Source of the DNA: Betaproteobacteria bacterium
Lineage (GTDB): Bacteria > Pseudomonadota > Gammaproteobacteria > Burkholderiales > Burkholderiaceae_E
Direction: 5' to 3'
Assembly: GCA_018970865.1 (NCBI GenBank)
Contig: JAGWVN010000015.1
Location: forward strand, 1-51,454
Length of the DNA stretch: 51,454 nucleotides
A program made the position numbers and the translations under genes. A model generated the notes under the pieces. The model was given only the letters and a program-made list of their open reading frames with translations, was not told the origin of the DNA and did no database searches. Shown here one piece after another: positions 34,700 to 43,842 of the stretch (within the stretch, counting starts at the first letter, position 1; every line of letters begins with the position of its first letter).

Positions 34700-36610
34700 T
34701 CAGCGCGCCGCCGGCAGCTCGTTGAGGGTGAAGTGCAGGCGGGCGCCCTCGCCGGGCGCGCTCTCGGCCCAGATGCGGCCACGATGGCGCTGCACGATGC
34801 GCGCCGCGGTGGCCAGGCCCACGCCGGTGCCGGCGAACTCGTTGGCGCCGTGCAGGCGCTGGAAGGCGCCGAAGAGCCGGTCGGCATAGCGCATGTCGAA
34901 GCCCGCGCCGTTGTCCGACACCCGGTAGACCAGGGTGTCGTCCTCGCGGCGGCAGTCGAATTCCACCTGCGCCGCCTCGGTGCGCGAGGTGTACTTCCAG
35001 GCGTTGCCGAGCAGGTTCTCGAGCAGGATGCGCAGCAGGGTGCGGTCACCGCTCGCGGTGATGCCACGCGCGATGCTCACCTCGACCTGCCGCTGCGGCT
35101 CCTGCGAGCGCAGCTCGTCGATGATCTGCTGCGCCATCAGGGTGAGGTCCACCGGGCCCGGCACCAGCGGCTGGGCCGAGACCCTCGCCAGCCCGAGCAG
35201 CGCGTCGATCATCTGGTCCATGCGCGAGGCCGCGCTCAGGATGCGGTTCAGGTGTTCCAGACCCACCCGGTCGAGCCTGGCCGAGAAGTCCTCGAGCAGG
35301 ATGCGCGAGAAGCCTTCCACCGAGCGCAGCGGCGCGCGCAGGTCGTGCGACACGGTGTAGCTGAAGGACTCCAGCTCGCGCGACACCGCCTCGAGCTCCT
35401 GCAGGCGGGCCGATTGCTCCACCAGCAGCCGGTGGGCGGCATCGGCCCGTTCGCGCAGCTGCTCGGTCTCGTCCTGCAGGTCGTCCACCGCGAGCGCGGC
35501 CTGCTGGCGCAGGCCCTCCAGCGGCGGCACCGGGTCCACCCGCATCGACACCCGTCGGGTCTGGCCGTAGCGGTCGGGCAGGGCCGCCTGCAGGCGATAG
35601 CCCTGGCCGGCGGCCAGCGCGGCGCCGATCTCGCCGGCGGCATCGCGGTTGCTCTCGCCGAGCAGGGTGAGCGGCGACATCGAGAGGAGCTCGGTGTCGG
35701 TGCGGCCGAGAAGGGCGCAGGCCGCGGCATTCGACCAGATCACCCGCCAGCCCGGGGCGGCGTCGTGCGACTCGATCAGCAGGGTGGGACCGGGCGCGAC
35801 CCTCAGGGCGGTCATCAGGTTGTGGCTGGCGCGCTCGGCCGCCAGCGCGCCGCCCACCTCGCGGATCAGGCCGCTGTAGCCGGTGATTGCGCCTTCGGCG
35901 TCCAGGCGCGGGCGGCCCGACTCGACCAGGAAGGCGCGGCTGCCGCCTTCCACCGGCACCGACCAGATCATTTCGGCAAAGGGGCGGCCGCGGGCGAGCT
36001 GGTCGCGATGGGCGGCCCAGGCGCCATCGGGCGCCGGGTTGGCCGCGGTGCCGGCGATGCTGCGGCCGAGCTGGACGCCGCCGCACTCCCAGCGCGCGCG
36101 CCCGATCAGCACCCGCGCGAGCATCGCCTGCTCCTCGGTCTCGCTCTCGATGCGCCGATAGCGCCCCTGCGCGTCCTGCTCCCAGTACATCCAGCCGGTG
36201 AGGCGCCGCGTGAGCGCGAGCTGGGCCTCGCGGTCGGCCAGCTCGGCGTCCTGCCGGGCCTGCTCGTCGGCCTGGGTGAGGGCGAGCAGCGAGGCCTCGG
36301 CCTGCGCCAGCCGGCGGTTCTCCCGGCGCTCGTGCCAGACCCCCGCGACCGAGCCGAGCATGAAGGCCATGGCCAGCGCCGCCGGCACCAGCCAGTCGGC
36401 CTGGGCCGGCTCGCCGCCCGACTCGCGGCCGGCGACCCAGCCGGCCAGCGCCAGCGCGGCCACCGCGAGCAGCCCCAGCCAGCGCGCGGACGGTTTCAGG
36501 CCCGGGGAAGACGAGGGCTTGAGCGGTGTGTTCAAGAGGGGGCGGAAAGGGAGGGTGGGATGCCGTCCGGGATGATGCCGCAAAACCCCGACCGGCTGGT
36601 TTCGCGGCAA
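34700..36610 (-). CDS. Membrane PAS histidine kinase (HisKA/HATPase, phytochrome-like output)
   Basis: Up to 636 aa; the frame is open to a TTG at 36610 and no clear ribosome site marks the start, which could instead be near 36535. Two TM helices (about 44-60 and 73-92) are followed by a coiled coil (95-140), a PAS region around 140-260, a second PAS about 265-390, H422 in FSYTVSHDLRAPLRSVEGFS, and HATPase N-box ENLLGNAWKYT, G boxes DNGAGFDM and GTGVGLATA. HisKA of the SYTVSHDLRAPL type is shared with cyanobacterial phytochrome-like kinases. No cognate regulator is adjacent except the divergent REC-GGDEF-EAL gene (158 bp away), which may be its partner. Confidence 0.87.
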   Translation of the reverse strand: MPRNQPVGVLRHHPGRHPTLPFRPLLNTPLKPSSSPGLKPSARWLGLLAVAALALAGWVAGRESGGEPAQADWLVPAALAMAFMLGSVAGVWHERRENRRLAQAEASLLALTQADEQARQDAELADREAQLALTRRLTGWMYWEQDAQGRYRRIESETEEQAMLARVLIGRARWECGGVQLGRSIAGTAANPAPDGAWAAHRDQLARGRPFAEMIWSVPVEGGSRAFLVESGRPRLDAEGAITGYSGLIREVGGALAAERASHNLMTALRVAPGPTLLIESHDAAPGWRVIWSNAAACALLGRTDTELLSMSPLTLLGESNRDAAGEIGAALAAGQGYRLQAALPDRYGQTRRVSMRVDPVPPLEGLRQQAALAVDDLQDETEQLRERADAAHRLLVEQSARLQELEAVSRELESFSYTVSHDLRAPLRSVEGFSRILLEDFSARLDRVGLEHLNRILSAASRMDQMIDALLGLARVSAQPLVPGPVDLTLMAQQIIDELRSQEPQRQVEVSIARGITASGDRTLLRILLENLLGNAWKYTSRTEAAQVEFDCRREDDTLVYRVSDNGAGFDMRYADRLFGAFQRLHGANEFAGTGVGLATAARIVQRHRGRIWAESAPGEGARLHFTLNELPAAR

Positions 36611-36768
36611 CCGTTGCCCGGGCAGGGCATGCCGCTGGTCGGGATCCGCGGGCCCGGAGTAGGCCGATTCCGATCGCTGGTTCAGAATGCGGCATCGGGC
36701 GCTGGGTCGCAGGCTTGCGGCTCGGTCCCGGCCTGTCCGGGCATGCCGCCGGACGATCGCAACCGGCC

Positions 36769-39003
36769 ATGCCCATGAGTCAACCTGACCCCGATGCCGC
36801 CGAACCGTCTCCCCGGGTGATCGCGCTGGTCGACGATGACCCGATGTGGCGGTTCCTCACCAGCACGGCGCTGCAGGGCTTCGGCTGGACGGTGGAAGAT
36901 CACGACAGCGGTCAGTCCCTGATCGACGCGCTGCCCCGGTCGGCGGCCGACATCATCCTCATCGACGCGATGATGCCCGGGATGGACGGCTTCCAGACCT
37001 GCGAGGCGGTCCGCCAGACCCCGGCCGGGTCGCGCATCCCCATCCTGATGCTCACCAGCCTCGAGGACGACGACTCCATCCGGGCCGCCTACGAGGCCGG
37101 CGCCTCCGACTTCTTCATCAAGTCCACCCACTGGGTGCTGCTCGCCGAGCGCATTCGCCATCTCGTGCGCAGCGGCCGCATCGGCCGTGAACTCGACCTC
37201 ACCTCCGACCGCCTCGCGCGGATCAACAGCGCGGCCGGGGTGGGCGCCTTCGACTTCGATGTCGTCGCCCGGGTGCTGCGCGGCTCGCCGGGCAGCTTCC
37301 AGGTGCTCGGGCTGGGCCCCGAGCGCGACCAGATCACCCAGCACGAGCTCATGGAGCTCCTCGAGCCCCATGACCGCCTGCCTTTCCTGGAGGCGGTCGC
37401 CGACGGCGTGCGTCGCCGCCGGGGCTTCCGGGCCGAATTCCGGCTGCGCCCTCAGGGCGGCGAGGTGCGCCATGTGCTCGCCGAGGGCGAGCCCGAGCTC
37501 GATGTCGCCGGTCATGTGCGTCTGCTGCGCGGCGTGATGCGCGACCAGACCGACGAGCATCGCCGTCTGCAGGAGATCGAGCGGCTGGCCACCCGGGACA
37601 GCCTCACCGGTCTGCCCAATCGCGCCGAGTTCCTGCGTCGCTTGGGCATGGCCATCGAGCAGGCGGCCGCCTCATCCACCGAGGTGCATGTCGCGCTCTT
37701 CAACCTCGACCGGTTCACCCAGTTCAATGAAACCCTCGGCCACGCCGCGGGCGACGAGCTGATCCTCGAGGCGGGCCGACGGGTGGAAGCGGCGGTCAGT
37801 CAGTGGCTGCGCGCCATGGGCGCGGGATCGCTCGCGGCCGAGGGCGGCGCCTGCGTGGCCCGGCTGCAGGGCGATGAATTCGCGCTGATGATCAGCGGCG
37901 TGGGCGGGCCCCATGCCATCGAGGCGCTGGTGCAGGGCGTGCTGCGCGAGATCGGCCGCGCCTGCCGGGTCGACGGCATCGACTGCTTCATGACCAGTTC
38001 GGCGGGGCTGGCCGCCTATCCGCGCCATGCCGACACGCCCGAGTCCCTGCTGTCGCGGGCCGACCGGGCCAACCGCGAGGTCAAGGCCCGGGGCCGCAAC
38101 GACTTCGCCTGGTACCTGCCGGGCCTCGATCGCGGCGGCCGGCACCGCATCCAGATGCTCAGCGACCTGCACAAGGCAGTCGAGCGCGAGGAGTTCGAGG
38201 TCCACTATCAGCCCTGGGTCTACGCCCCCGAAGCCCGGGTCACCGGCCTCGAGGCGCTGGTGCGCTGGCGTCGCGGCGGCAAGCTGGTGGCGCCGGGCGA
38301 GTTCATTCCCCTGGCCGAGGAATCGGGCCTGATCATCCCGATCGGCGAGATGGTGCTGCGCCAGGCCGCGCGCGCGCTGGCCGGCTGGCGCGCCCAGGGC
38401 ATCGATCTGGAATGCGTGGCGGTGAACGTGCCCACGCAGCATTTCGAGCGCGACTCGCTGCTGTCGAGCACCCGCGAGGCGCTGAGCCTGGCCAGGCTGG
38501 GCCCGGGGTCCATCGAGCTCGAGCTCACCGAGACCTGCATGGTGCAGGACTTCGAACGCACGCTGCCGCGGCTCGAGGCCCTGATCGATGCCGGCGCCAA
38601 GCTGGCGATCGACGACTTCGGCACCGGCTATTCCTCGCTCGCCTACCTCACCCGCCTGCCGATCTCCAAGCTCAAGGTCGACCGGGCCTTCGTCAATCAG
38701 CTCGGCGGGTCGCGCTCCGGCGAGGCGGTCTGTCGCGCGATCGTGGCGCTGGGCCAGTCGCTGCAGGTGCAGGTGCTCGCCGAGGGCGTCGAGACCGCCG
38801 AGCAGGTGCATGCGCTGCGCCGGCTGGGCTGCCAGACCATGCAGGGCTTCCTGTTCTCGCGGCCCGTGCCGGCCGAGCAGATTCCCGAGGCCATCGCCCA
38901 GGCCGGTGAACTGGCGGCCCGGCTCCTCGCCGCCGATGCCCCCCAGGCCGCGGCGATGACGCCGGCCGCATCCGGCGCCCTGACCGGACAGCCCCTGTCA
39001 TGA
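36769..39003 (+). CDS. REC-GGDEF-EAL response regulator (c-di-GMP)
   Basis: 744 aa from ATG 36769 or 36775. The receiver (16-135) has LVDDDP, D66 (LIDAMMPGMDGF), MLTSLED and K near FFIKSTHW. A PAS-like stretch of about 110 aa follows. In the GGDEF domain (about 275-440) the signature reads Q367-G-D-E-F, so the first Gly is lost and cyclase activity is doubtful. The EAL domain (about 465-705) has E495-A-L, VNVPTQHF (the N of the metal site), ELTETCM, DDFGTGYSSL, KVDRAFV and EGVET; the key phosphodiesterase motifs look intact. Predicted output is c-di-GMP degradation under receiver control. It overlaps the next GGDEF gene by ATGA. Confidence 0.9.
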   Translation: MPMSQPDPDAAEPSPRVIALVDDDPMWRFLTSTALQGFGWTVEDHDSGQSLIDALPRSAADIILIDAMMPGMDGFQTCEAVRQTPAGSRIPILMLTSLEDDDSIRAAYEAGASDFFIKSTHWVLLAERIRHLVRSGRIGRELDLTSDRLARINSAAGVGAFDFDVVARVLRGSPGSFQVLGLGPERDQITQHELMELLEPHDRLPFLEAVADGVRRRRGFRAEFRLRPQGGEVRHVLAEGEPELDVAGHVRLLRGVMRDQTDEHRRLQEIERLATRDSLTGLPNRAEFLRRLGMAIEQAAASSTEVHVALFNLDRFTQFNETLGHAAGDELILEAGRRVEAAVSQWLRAMGAGSLAAEGGACVARLQGDEFALMISGVGGPHAIEALVQGVLREIGRACRVDGIDCFMTSSAGLAAYPRHADTPESLLSRADRANREVKARGRNDFAWYLPGLDRGGRHRIQMLSDLHKAVEREEFEVHYQPWVYAPEARVTGLEALVRWRRGGKLVAPGEFIPLAEESGLIIPIGEMVLRQAARALAGWRAQGIDLECVAVNVPTQHFERDSLLSSTREALSLARLGPGSIELELTETCMVQDFERTLPRLEALIDAGAKLAIDDFGTGYSSLAYLTRLPISKLKVDRAFVNQLGGSRSGEAVCRAIVALGQSLQVQVLAEGVETAEQVHALRRLGCQTMQGFLFSRPVPAEQIPEAIAQAGELAARLLAADAPQAAAMTPAASGALTGQPLS

Positions 39004-40322
39004 GCGGCATCATCGCTTCCGAGGCGCGTCAGGAGCGCGAACGGCGTCGGCAGCGCTCGGCGGCCCTGTCGGCCGCGCAGTCGGTGGCCATTGCCAAGAC
39101 TGCCCTCCAGCTGTTGTCGGCCAAGGGTCTGCCGCCCACGCCCGACAACTATGCCAAGGCCTGGGCCGAGGCCAGCGCCGATCGGCTGCTCGGCGGGGGC
39201 GGGTATGCCAGCGAACTCACGGTCATTGCCGCAGAAGAACCCGATACGCCGGCCGTGGCCGAACCGCCCGCTCTCCAGACCGAATCCGAGCTGACATCGA
39301 CGGGCCCGGAGCGCACCCTGCCGCAGGCCGAGCGGCTGGCCGACGAGCTGGTGCGCATGGTCGATGTGCTGTGCGATGTGCTGGCCAGCCTCACCGAGGA
39401 CGAGAGCTGGGTCAATGGGCAGATCGAGGCGGTGCGGCGGCTGCTGCAGGGCGACATCGACCGCTCGGCCATCGCCGACCTGCGTCTGCTGCTGGCCGAT
39501 ACCGCCCAGCGCCAGAAGCAGGTGCGCGATCAGCGCGCCCGCACGCTCGCGCAGCTCAAGCAGTCGCTGTCCGAGATGGCCGGCGTGATCGCCGAGCTGA
39601 GCGCCTCCACCGACACCTTCGCCAACCGCATGGCCGACCACGCCACCAGCATCGAGGAGGCGCCCTCGCTCGAGGCCCTCGGCGACATGGTGCGTGGCCT
39701 GCTCGAGGACACCCGCACCATGCAGGTGTCGGTCGAGACCTCCCGCGAGGGGCTGGCCAAGTCGAGCGAGGCCGCGGCCTCGCTCGAGCAGGAGCTGCAT
39801 CGCCTCGAGAAACAGCTGGCCGAGGCCAGCGCCGAGATGCTCACCGACCACCTCACCCGCGCCATGAACCGGCGCGGGCTCGAGGAGGCCTTCCAGAAGG
39901 CGGCGATAGAGGCCGACCTGAATGGTCAGCCGCTCTCGGTGGCCCTGATCGATGTCGACGATTTCAAGCGCCTGAACGACGCCCTCGGCCACAAGGCGGG
40001 CGATGAGGCCCTGCGTCACCTCGCCGACCTGCTGCGTACCCGGCTGCGCCCCACCGACATCGTCGCCCGTTATGGCGGCGAGGAATTCGTGCTGGTGCTG
40101 ATCGGCGTCAACCGCGACCTCGCGGTCAGCACCGTGGAGCGCCTGCAGCGCGCGCTCACCGGCCATGTGTTCATGCACGGCGAGAGCCGCACCTTCATCA
40201 CCTTCTCGGGCGGTGTCACCGAGGTGCGCGAGGGTGACAGCCTGAACACCGCCCTGGTGCGCGCCGACGAGGCCATGTACCGCGCCAAGCGCGAGGGCAA
40301 GAACTGCGTGCGGGCGGCCTGA
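39000..40322 (+). CDS. GGDEF diguanylate cyclase with N-terminal coiled-coil domain
   Basis: 440 aa from ATG 39000, overlapping the previous stop (translational coupling). The N-terminal part (1-270) has no TM helix and is mainly helical, with long coiled segments (VRDQRARTLAQLKQSLSEM, SLEQELHRLEKQLAEASAEM). The GGDEF domain (about 285-440) has the active G359-G-E-E-F363 signature, with DVDDFKRLNDALGHKAGDEAL and ADEAMYRAKREGKN. It probably makes c-di-GMP in the cytosol. Paired with a phosphodiesterase-type partner, it forms an opposing set. Confidence 0.93.
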   Translation: MSGIIASEARQERERRRQRSAALSAAQSVAIAKTALQLLSAKGLPPTPDNYAKAWAEASADRLLGGGGYASELTVIAAEEPDTPAVAEPPALQTESELTSTGPERTLPQAERLADELVRMVDVLCDVLASLTEDESWVNGQIEAVRRLLQGDIDRSAIADLRLLLADTAQRQKQVRDQRARTLAQLKQSLSEMAGVIAELSASTDTFANRMADHATSIEEAPSLEALGDMVRGLLEDTRTMQVSVETSREGLAKSSEAAASLEQELHRLEKQLAEASAEMLTDHLTRAMNRRGLEEAFQKAAIEADLNGQPLSVALIDVDDFKRLNDALGHKAGDEALRHLADLLRTRLRPTDIVARYGGEEFVLVLIGVNRDLAVSTVERLQRALTGHVFMHGESRTFITFSGGVTEVREGDSLNTALVRADEAMYRAKREGKNCVRAA

Positions 40323-40332
40323 GCGGCGCGGC

Positions 40333-40977
40333 TCAGCCGCCCGGGCCCAGGTCGATCAGCTGGTTGCGCATGGCGTAGGTGGCCAGCTCGGCGTTGCTCG
40401 AAAGCTTGAGCTTTTCGAGCACCCGCGCCCGGTAGACACTGACCGTCTTGGGTGACAGCGACAGCCGCTCGGCGATCTCGGCGAGCTTGCGGCCTTCCGC
40501 GATCAGCACCAGGGTCTGCATTTCACGATCGGAGAGCTGCTCGTGGGCCGAGCCGGTGCGGGTGGAGACGCTGTCGGCCAGCGCCTGCGCCACTTCCGGG
40601 GTCACGAACTTGCGGCCGGCGGCCACGGTGCGCACCGCCTGCACGATGGTGTCCGGGTCGGCGGCCTTGTTGAGATAGGCCATGGCGCCGGCCTTCAGGG
40701 CCCGAATGCCGTACTGGTCCTCGGGGTAGGTGGAGAGCACCACCACCCGGATGCCCTGGCCCTCGTCGACCAGGGCGCGCAGCACATCGATGCCGCTGCG
40801 TCCGGGCAGATTCACATCGAGCAGCAGCACATCGCAGCCACCGGCCCGCAGCAGCTGGCGCAGCTCGCCGTAGTCGGCGGCTTCGCCGATGACCTCGATG
40901 TCACCGGCCTCGGTGAGCGACTCCCGCAGGCCGCGCCTGATGAGCGCGTGGTCATCGACCAGGATCACCCGGATCAT
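40333..40977 (-). CDS. NarL/FixJ-type response regulator
   Basis: 214 aa. The receiver carries D54 (LLLDVNLPGRSG) and a Lys in YLNKAADP. The C-terminal LuxR-HTH (about 148-205) shows LSDREMQTLVLIAEGRK, EIAERLSLSPKTVSVYRARVLEKL. The ATG overlaps the kinase stop by 4 bp (ATGA), so it is the cognate partner. It ends the minus-strand operon DUF47-pit-esterase-kinase-regulator and is convergent with the GGDEF gene 10 bp away. Confidence 0.93.
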   Translation of the reverse strand: MIRVILVDDHALIRRGLRESLTEAGDIEVIGEAADYGELRQLLRAGGCDVLLLDVNLPGRSGIDVLRALVDEGQGIRVVVLSTYPEDQYGIRALKAGAMAYLNKAADPDTIVQAVRTVAAGRKFVTPEVAQALADSVSTRTGSAHEQLSDREMQTLVLIAEGRKLAEIAERLSLSPKTVSVYRARVLEKLKLSSNAELATYAMRNQLIDLGPGG

Positions 40978-42077
40978 GTCGGCTCCTCGGGAGGAGGCCC
41001 GGCCAGCACCGGCACGGTCAGCATCAGCGTGGTGCCGGCGCCGGTGCGCGAGACATCGAGCCAGCCGCCCACCGCGCGGGCGCGTTCAGCGAGGCCGCGC
41101 AGGCCGAACGACTGTGGCTTTCCGAGGTCATCAGCGCCGATGCCGCGTCCATCATCGTGGAATTCCAGCGAAAGCATGTTGTCGCTCACCACCATGTCCA
41201 CGCTGACCGAGCGGGCCCCGGCGTGCTTGACGACATTGGTGAGCGCCTCCTGGACGGTACGGTACACCGTCATGGCGGTTTCGTCGGCCAGCGCGATGGC
41301 GTCGGTGCTGGTGCTCAGCCGCGCGTCCAGGCCGCTGCGGCGCCGGAACTGGCCGAGCTGCCACTCGATGGCGGTGACGATGCCGGCATCGAGCACGGGC
41401 GGGCGCAGGTTGCGCACGATGTCCTGGGTGGCCCGCTGGGCGAGGTCGAGGGTTTCCAGCGCCTGCGCCGCCCGCCGCGCCACCGTCGGCTCGGCGTGAC
41501 GGCCGATCCAGGACAGGTCGAAGCGCAGCGCGGTCAGCATGCCGCCGATCTCGTCATGCACCTCGCGGGCGATCGCCTTGCGCTCTTCCTCGACCACGCT
41601 CTGCAGATGCGCCGAGAGTTCGCGCAGCTGCTGCTCCGAGGCCCGCAGCGCCTGCTCGGCGGCGATCCGCTCCCGGCGCGTGCGCGCGGCGCGCAGCGCG
41701 TTGGTGAGCGCCGGCCCGAGCCGCGCGAGCCGACCCTTGATCAGGTAGTCGTCGGCGCCGTTGCGCATGGCCTCCACCGCGAGATCTTCGCCGATCGCGC
41801 CGGAGACGATGAGAAAAGGCAGCACCTGCCCGCTCTCGCGCAGCACCGCCAGGGCGTCGGTGCTCGAGAAGCGCGGCAGGTGGTGATCGGAGATCACCGC
41901 ATCCCAGGGGCCGGCATCGAGCGCGGCCCGCATGGTCTCGGCGTCCTCGACCCGTTCGCAGCGGACATTGAGCCCCTGGCGGCCGAGGGTGGCCACCAGC
42001 AGCAGATAGTCGTCCTCGGAGTCCTCGACCACCAGCAGTCGGATGCAGGTGTCCAGCGGATACCGGGCCTCGGCCAT
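40974..42077 (-). CDS. Soluble hybrid kinase, REC domain followed by HisKA_3/HATPase
   Basis: 367 aa. Unusually, the receiver (about 12-130, D64 in ISDHHLPRFSS, K114 in YLIKGR) is N-terminal, followed by a coiled linker, H174 in KAIAREVHDEIGGMLTALRF, and HATPase motifs VQEALTNVVKHA, DDGRGIGADD and SFGLRGLAERA. No TM helix is seen. The domain order means the kinase is itself controlled by a phosphoreceiver input. It is coupled to the downstream NarL-type regulator and follows the esterase by 10 bp. Confidence 0.92.
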   Translation of the reverse strand: MAEARYPLDTCIRLLVVEDSEDDYLLLVATLGRQGLNVRCERVEDAETMRAALDAGPWDAVISDHHLPRFSSTDALAVLRESGQVLPFLIVSGAIGEDLAVEAMRNGADDYLIKGRLARLGPALTNALRAARTRRERIAAEQALRASEQQLRELSAHLQSVVEEERKAIAREVHDEIGGMLTALRFDLSWIGRHAEPTVARRAAQALETLDLAQRATQDIVRNLRPPVLDAGIVTAIEWQLGQFRRRSGLDARLSTSTDAIALADETAMTVYRTVQEALTNVVKHAGARSVSVDMVVSDNMLSLEFHDDGRGIGADDLGKPQSFGLRGLAERARAVGGWLDVSRTGAGTTLMLTVPVLAGPPPEEPT

Positions 42078-42087
42078 CGCCCGCGCC

Positions 42088-42795
42088 TCAGTGCAGCCGC
42101 GGCGCCGCCGCAGGACGCGCCCGACGATGGCGGAAGATGGTCTGCATCACCCGCGAGGTGCCGGTGATCACGCCCTCCTGGCCGATGCTGTGGGCATCCT
42201 CGATGCCGACATCGAGGGTGACCTCGGCCCCGGCGGCGCGCAGTCCGCGCAAGGCCTGGCGGGCGTGGACCAGCGGCACGATGGTGTCGAGTTCGCCGTG
42301 GATGAGGTGGATGCTGGCGGCGATGCGCTCGTCGGGGCGGATCGGGCAGGACAGGCGGCTGGCGTAGGCGACCACGATATCGGCCAGGCCGGGGTCGGCG
42401 CGCAGCGCCTGCAGCGCCACCGTGGATCCCTGCGAGAAGCCCACCAGCACGGTGCGTTGCGGGCCGAAGCCGGTGGCCTGCTGCAGCGCGCGCACCCGCG
42501 CGACGGTGTCGTGCGCGGCACGGTCCACCCGCGAGACCCGGTCGGCGGCCACCCCGCTGCCGTCGAACCAGTCATAGCCGCGACCGCCTGCGGCCGGCAG
42601 CGGCCCCTGCAGGATGGCGCCGACCGCGCCCGGGAACTTCAGCTGCCAGGCGATCGCCACCGGCGCGAAGTCTTCAGGCCGGGAGCCCGCGCCGTGCAGG
42701 AACACCAGCAGCCGGCCTGGCGCGCTGGCCGACAGCGCGGGCAGTTCCAGCCAGAGTTGCTCGCCGGTCTGCCCGGATTGCGGGGCCACCGTCAT
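42088..42795 (-). CDS. Carboxylesterase/phospholipase-type alpha/beta-hydrolase
   Basis: 235 aa from ATG 42795. Family features are LLVFLHGAGSRPEDFAP, VGFSQGSTVAL (nucleophile Ser), IHGELDTIVPLVHA (Asp) and DAHSIGQEG (His), matching the YpfH/dienelactone-hydrolase-like carboxylesterases. No signal peptide. It sits between the phosphate transporter (11 bp) and the kinase (10 bp), so it belongs to the same operon; its role there is unknown. Confidence 0.88.
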   Translation of the reverse strand: MTVAPQSGQTGEQLWLELPALSASAPGRLLVFLHGAGSRPEDFAPVAIAWQLKFPGAVGAILQGPLPAAGGRGYDWFDGSGVAADRVSRVDRAAHDTVARVRALQQATGFGPQRTVLVGFSQGSTVALQALRADPGLADIVVAYASRLSCPIRPDERIAASIHLIHGELDTIVPLVHARQALRGLRAAGAEVTLDVGIEDAHSIGQEGVITGTSRVMQTIFRHRRARPAAAPRLH

Positions 42796-42806
42796 GGGGC
42801 GAGGGC

Positions 42807-43817
42807 TCAGAGGAGGTGGCGCCCGACCCACCAGGCCAGCGCCGAGACCAGCGCCGAGGCGGGAATGGTGATCACCCAGGCCCACACGATGTTGCCGGCC
42901 AGGCCCCAGCGCACCGCCGACACCCGCTGCGCGGCGCCCACGCCGACGATGGCGCCGGCGATGGTGTGGGTGGTGGACACCGGGATGCCGAAGCCCGAGG
43001 CGAGAAAGAGCGTCATGGCGCCGCCGGTTTCGGCGCAGAACCCGCCCACCGGCTTGAGCTTGGTGATCTTCTGGCCCATGGTCTTGACGATGCGCCAGCC
43101 ACCGAACAGCGTGCCGGCGGCGATGGCCACATAGCAGGACACGATCACCCAGTTGGGCGGCATCTTGTCCTGCGTGCTGGCCTGGCCGGCGGCGATCAGC
43201 AGCAGCCAGATGATGCCCATGGTCTTCTGCGCGTCGTTGCTGCCATGGCCCAGGCTGTACAGGCCCGAGGACACGAGCTGCAGGCGCCGGAACCAGCGGT
43301 CCATCAGCCGCGGCGTGGACCGGAAGAACAGCCATGACACCGAGAGCATCAGCAGCGCGCCCAGCAGGAAGCCGAGCATCGGCGAGACCAGGATGAAGGC
43401 CGCGGTGCGCATCAGCCCCGAGGCCACCAGCGCCCCGGTGCCGGCCTTGGCCAGGGTGGCGCCGATCAGCCCGCCGATGAGGGCGTGCGAGGAGCTCGAG
43501 GGGATGCCGTAGTACCAGGTGATGATGTTCCAAGTGATCGCGCCCACCAGCGCGCCGAACAGCACATAGTGATCGACCACCGTGGGATCGACGATGCCCT
43601 TGCCGATGGTGGCCGCCACCTTCAGCTGGAACACGAAGATCGCCAGGAAGTTGAAGAACGCCGCCCAGGCCACCGCCTGGTAGGGCTTGAGCACGCCGGT
43701 GGAAACCACCGTGGCGATCGAATTGGCGGCGTCGTGGAAGCCGTTCATGAAGTCGAACGCGAGCGCCAGCACGATCAGCATCGCGAAGACCCAGAAGGCC
43801 ATGGGAACAGACTGCAT
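42807..43817 (-). CDS. pit: PiT-family low-affinity inorganic phosphate transporter
   Basis: 336 aa, about ten TM helices. It contains the duplicated PiT signatures FDFMNGFHDAANSIATVV near the N-terminus and GHGSNDAQKTMGIIW in the second half, with GIPSSSSHALIGG and GIPVSTTHTIAGAI as the serine/threonine repeats. It is a proton-coupled metal-phosphate symporter. It is preceded by the DUF47 gene (25 bp), the standard pairing in which DUF47 modulates Pit. Confidence 0.95.
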   Translation of the reverse strand: MQSVPMAFWVFAMLIVLALAFDFMNGFHDAANSIATVVSTGVLKPYQAVAWAAFFNFLAIFVFQLKVAATIGKGIVDPTVVDHYVLFGALVGAITWNIITWYYGIPSSSSHALIGGLIGATLAKAGTGALVASGLMRTAAFILVSPMLGFLLGALLMLSVSWLFFRSTPRLMDRWFRRLQLVSSGLYSLGHGSNDAQKTMGIIWLLLIAAGQASTQDKMPPNWVIVSCYVAIAAGTLFGGWRIVKTMGQKITKLKPVGGFCAETGGAMTLFLASGFGIPVSTTHTIAGAIVGVGAAQRVSAVRWGLAGNIVWAWVITIPASALVSALAWWVGRHLL

Positions 43818-43842
43818 GGCAGGCCGCGCGTGTGGGCCGCGC

